Of a DNA stretch of 64,000 bases, positions 61,800-64,000 are shown one piece after another. This DNA comes from Lingula anatina. Lineage: Eukaryota > Brachiopoda > Lingulata > Lingulida > Lingulidae. Positions within the stretch are counted from its first letter, which is position 1. Each line of letters starts with the position of its first letter. The translations under genes and the position numbers were made by a program. A model generated the notes under the pieces. The model ran no database searches. It worked only from the letters and a program-made list of their open reading frames with translations, and was not told the DNA's origin. Where the stretch lies: contig NW_019773637.1 of NCBI RefSeq assembly GCF_001039355.2, forward strand, positions 62,001 to 126,000, in the 5' to 3' direction.

Positions 61800-62035
61800 G
61801 GAGTTTTCGTGTAAGGCTCTGTTCTCACAACTTTTAGATCGATCTATCACCGCGTGGAGTCTCACTAGATTACTGTCAGATAATCCCCCTTAAGTGTCCG
61901 TCCCCGCCTACTACAAGCTTTAAGGGGTAATTAACTTTCGTGTCCGCCCGGCTGACAGCTATTTAGCGTGAACCCCCAGGGAGTTAGGTCGATCCAATGT
62001 AGGTCGATCTAATCTATGAGAATGGGGTGTAAGAC
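61800..62035. mobile_element. MITE copy 3 (TGGATCGAT family) in the LRR gene 3' UTR region
   Basis: Ends TTAGATCGATCTATC and GTTAGGTCGATCCAATG, with GGGGTAATTAACT in the middle, as in the copies at 32480 and 34470. The outer ends TTCTCA / TGAGAA also pair. Confidence 0.55.
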
Positions 62036-62065
62036 TTGTCCTGTTTTGAACGCAATGGGATTTTT

Positions 62066-62071
62066 AATAAA
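62066..62071 (+). terminator. Candidate polyadenylation signal AATAAA
   Basis: First canonical AATAAA downstream of the 61590 stop. Downstream T/G-rich sequence is weak. Confidence 0.35.
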
Positions 62072-64000
62072 TGCAATAACATTATACCAAACAATGATTA
62101 AATACGGTGAAATTTTAAAATTGTCTCTTGTTAAAAAACATGAACAATTAATATGTTTTATCTATACAGAGCAAAATTGAAGGGTTGAACGTCACGCCAC
62201 AAGGTAAAAAGAAGTTTAGTGTCTTTAAAAACGAACCACTTTTTATCATAATGAAAAATTGGGTAAATAAATAAATAAATGTATATTGGTCCAGCATAAG
62301 TGTTATTAATATTCAGATCTATCATCTTGATGGGTTGATGTGACTTTTTCATCATTCACTCGTATCGTAATACAGGACATGCACGAATTTAAATTATAAA
62401 ACAGCTAGCTAACACAGGTTGATAGTCAAACCCTCTTAACGGCGGAGTTTAATCAGGGCAAGTCAATAAATCAACTGATAACCGAACTTTCTTTCACCTT
62501 GAGTACACCAATGTGTCATTAAAGTGTGCATGACGCGCGTTGGGGGTGGGGGGCTCTGCATTTGGAAAGTTTTTGAAGTTATTTCAGGCTCAAATTTATA
62601 TGTTTCCAAAATCTGGCACTCTTTAATTTGTATACTCAAGGCTGGTCAGTCTACATTTGTAGGACTTAAGATACCGAAGTGTAAACACAAATAGTTTAAA
62701 ATCTCAATTTTCATTTTTTTCTGAAACACGATACTTTTTCGTCGTATCCCCATACAGTAAGTACTAGAAGGATTTATTATTATTGTTATTATTATTATTA
62801 TTACTGATTAGCAAAAATAGTCTATTCCCCAAGTTGCACTAAATAAATATAATACTAATTTTAAAAGCATCAGACAACATTTTTTGGACACCAGACATAA
62901 AGTATTGCAACACAGATAAATAGATAAATAAACAGATGTAATAAGAGCGACCTGTTTATCTGCGTACAAATATAGATCATTCAAGTAGTTCACACAAGCA
63001 AAGATCAAGTTTAACGCTGTGACGCGGTCACCGCAACACCCCACGTCCTGATTAAGATTTATTTGGACCGCTACTGGACAGTGGCATAGCTTTAAAAGGC
63101 TCACACCGTTCACCCTAAATTGCTAATACTACAATTCAAATTGCCACTTAAATTATACCTAATATTTGTGAATTATTTGTTAGATTTTCCATGTAGGCCT
63201 ATACAGTGTATATCTGTAGTAACACTTCTGGTACATTTAGTAACACTTCAGTTGATGTAAATAAGGATCAATACAAATGAATGAAAAAAGAATGAATGAA
63301 ATTTCGGAATATCAAACCACATCTTCACAATTGGCAATCTGCTACAAACGATGAAGCCAGTTACAGTTACAGATGGTCTACGTTTGTGCAGATGAATAAA
63401 TCTCCCCCTCTTGGGGTGTACTCTTGGGGCTCATTCCCATTGAAACTAGCGGTATGTATGTAGATCGGTCAAACGCCACAGGGACTCTCGCTGATTGCAA
63501 TCAGTTTTACAGTTTAACACGGCTTCTCCTAGCCTACAGAAAGGCTGATGATTTATACGAATACGTTGGAAACATGAGGAGGTGTCTTAGTTTCCAAGAG
63601 AATGAGCCCTTATACCTCAACAAAAAATAGGCACAGCATACAAAATACTTTATATAGGTACTTGATTTATTTTGAACATAAACAGTTAATTACTTTACTG
63701 GTAATTGTATGAATATTGAGAATATCAGGGCAGATATTGAGATATGGTGTTAAGCGTACGTTAAGTGGGCCATTTGATTTGACCAAAACAGCCCTATCTT
63801 CCCCGCGTAACCAAGTTGTTCCGCTGAATAAACAATTGCTTAATAAAATCCCTTCGTTTGGAGGAAGAGCGGATCAAGTTAGCTGCACCACATCTTTAAT
63901 TCATTAAGTTATCCAACAAAGCGGTGAGATGCCTGTGTTAGGGAACGTGGGAAGTACTGCATTTGAAAACTACTAAGACGAGGAAGCTTGCAGCAACATG
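62072..64000. other. No supported gene
   Basis: A+T-rich sequence with an ATT microsatellite (about 62777-62802) and short chance frames. A 68-codon frame at 63424-63630 has no recognisable domain or clear splice sites. An exon of a gene beyond the right edge cannot be excluded. Confidence 0.4.

Noticed and set aside
63424-63907. Two short plus-strand frames near the right edge
   Set aside because: No domain, no convincing splice sites and no paralogue; treated as chance unless sequence beyond the edge shows a gene.
1-64000. CRISPR arrays, operons, Shine-Dalgarno sites
   Set aside because: The window is eukaryotic nuclear DNA with spliceosomal introns; the regular repeats are minisatellites and tandem duplications without spacers.

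Overview
The window is intron-rich, A+T-rich eukaryotic nuclear DNA. Dense simple repeats, short transposable elements, very recent tandem duplications and chains of 1-1 phase EGF exons point to a metazoan, most likely a marine invertebrate. I cannot name the species. Exon models below were built by hand from reading frame, splice signals and comparison between paralogues inside the window.

Region 1 (about 1-34 kb, plus a fragment at 41 kb) is a cluster of paralogous genes for small secreted cysteine-rich proteins: signal peptide, EMI-like cysteine-rich segment, four EGF-like modules, C-terminal PAN/apple domain. Gene A (minus, 4918-3105) keeps its first five exons. Gene B (plus, 8893-22592) and gene C (plus, 28337-34025) are complete eight-exon models of 317 and 323 residues with identical lengths for exons 2-8. 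A decayed PAN exon lies between A and B (7375-7589). An intact orphan PAN exon lies at 40994-41250. Intron 5 of B was expanded by about 9 kb of foreign DNA: a 1.55-kb tandem repeat, an antisense pseudogene of a SLOG-like (LOG/DprA-type Rossmann) protein, and a duplicated membrane-tail exon. Between B and C sits a 3.7-kb element with CACTG terminal inverted repeats.

Region 2 (about 35-50.7 kb) holds three tandem copies of a 4.5-4.7-kb unit, each carrying one intronless 342-residue rhodopsin-class GPCR gene on the minus strand (35806-36834, 42120-43148, 46804-47832). Copies 1 and 2 differ at two residues, and a single N at 40498 lies at a duplication junction. An assembled second haplotype must therefore be weighed against a true recent duplication. 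The unit junctions fall inside a TTAA-flanked MITE whose intact copy is at 50507-50748.

Region 3 (51.4-61.6 kb, plus) is one 13-exon gene for an LRRC74A-like protein: disordered N-terminus, ribonuclease-inhibitor-type LRRs, two EF-hands. Two candidate last exons (59858 and 61302) have the same splice phase. Either one supplies the invariant Glu at position 12 of the second EF-hand loop and then a different basic tail.

The last 2.4 kb has no gene I can support. The secreted-protein cluster, the GPCR array and the LRR/EF-hand gene are physically adjacent, but nothing in the sequence shows a functional link between them.
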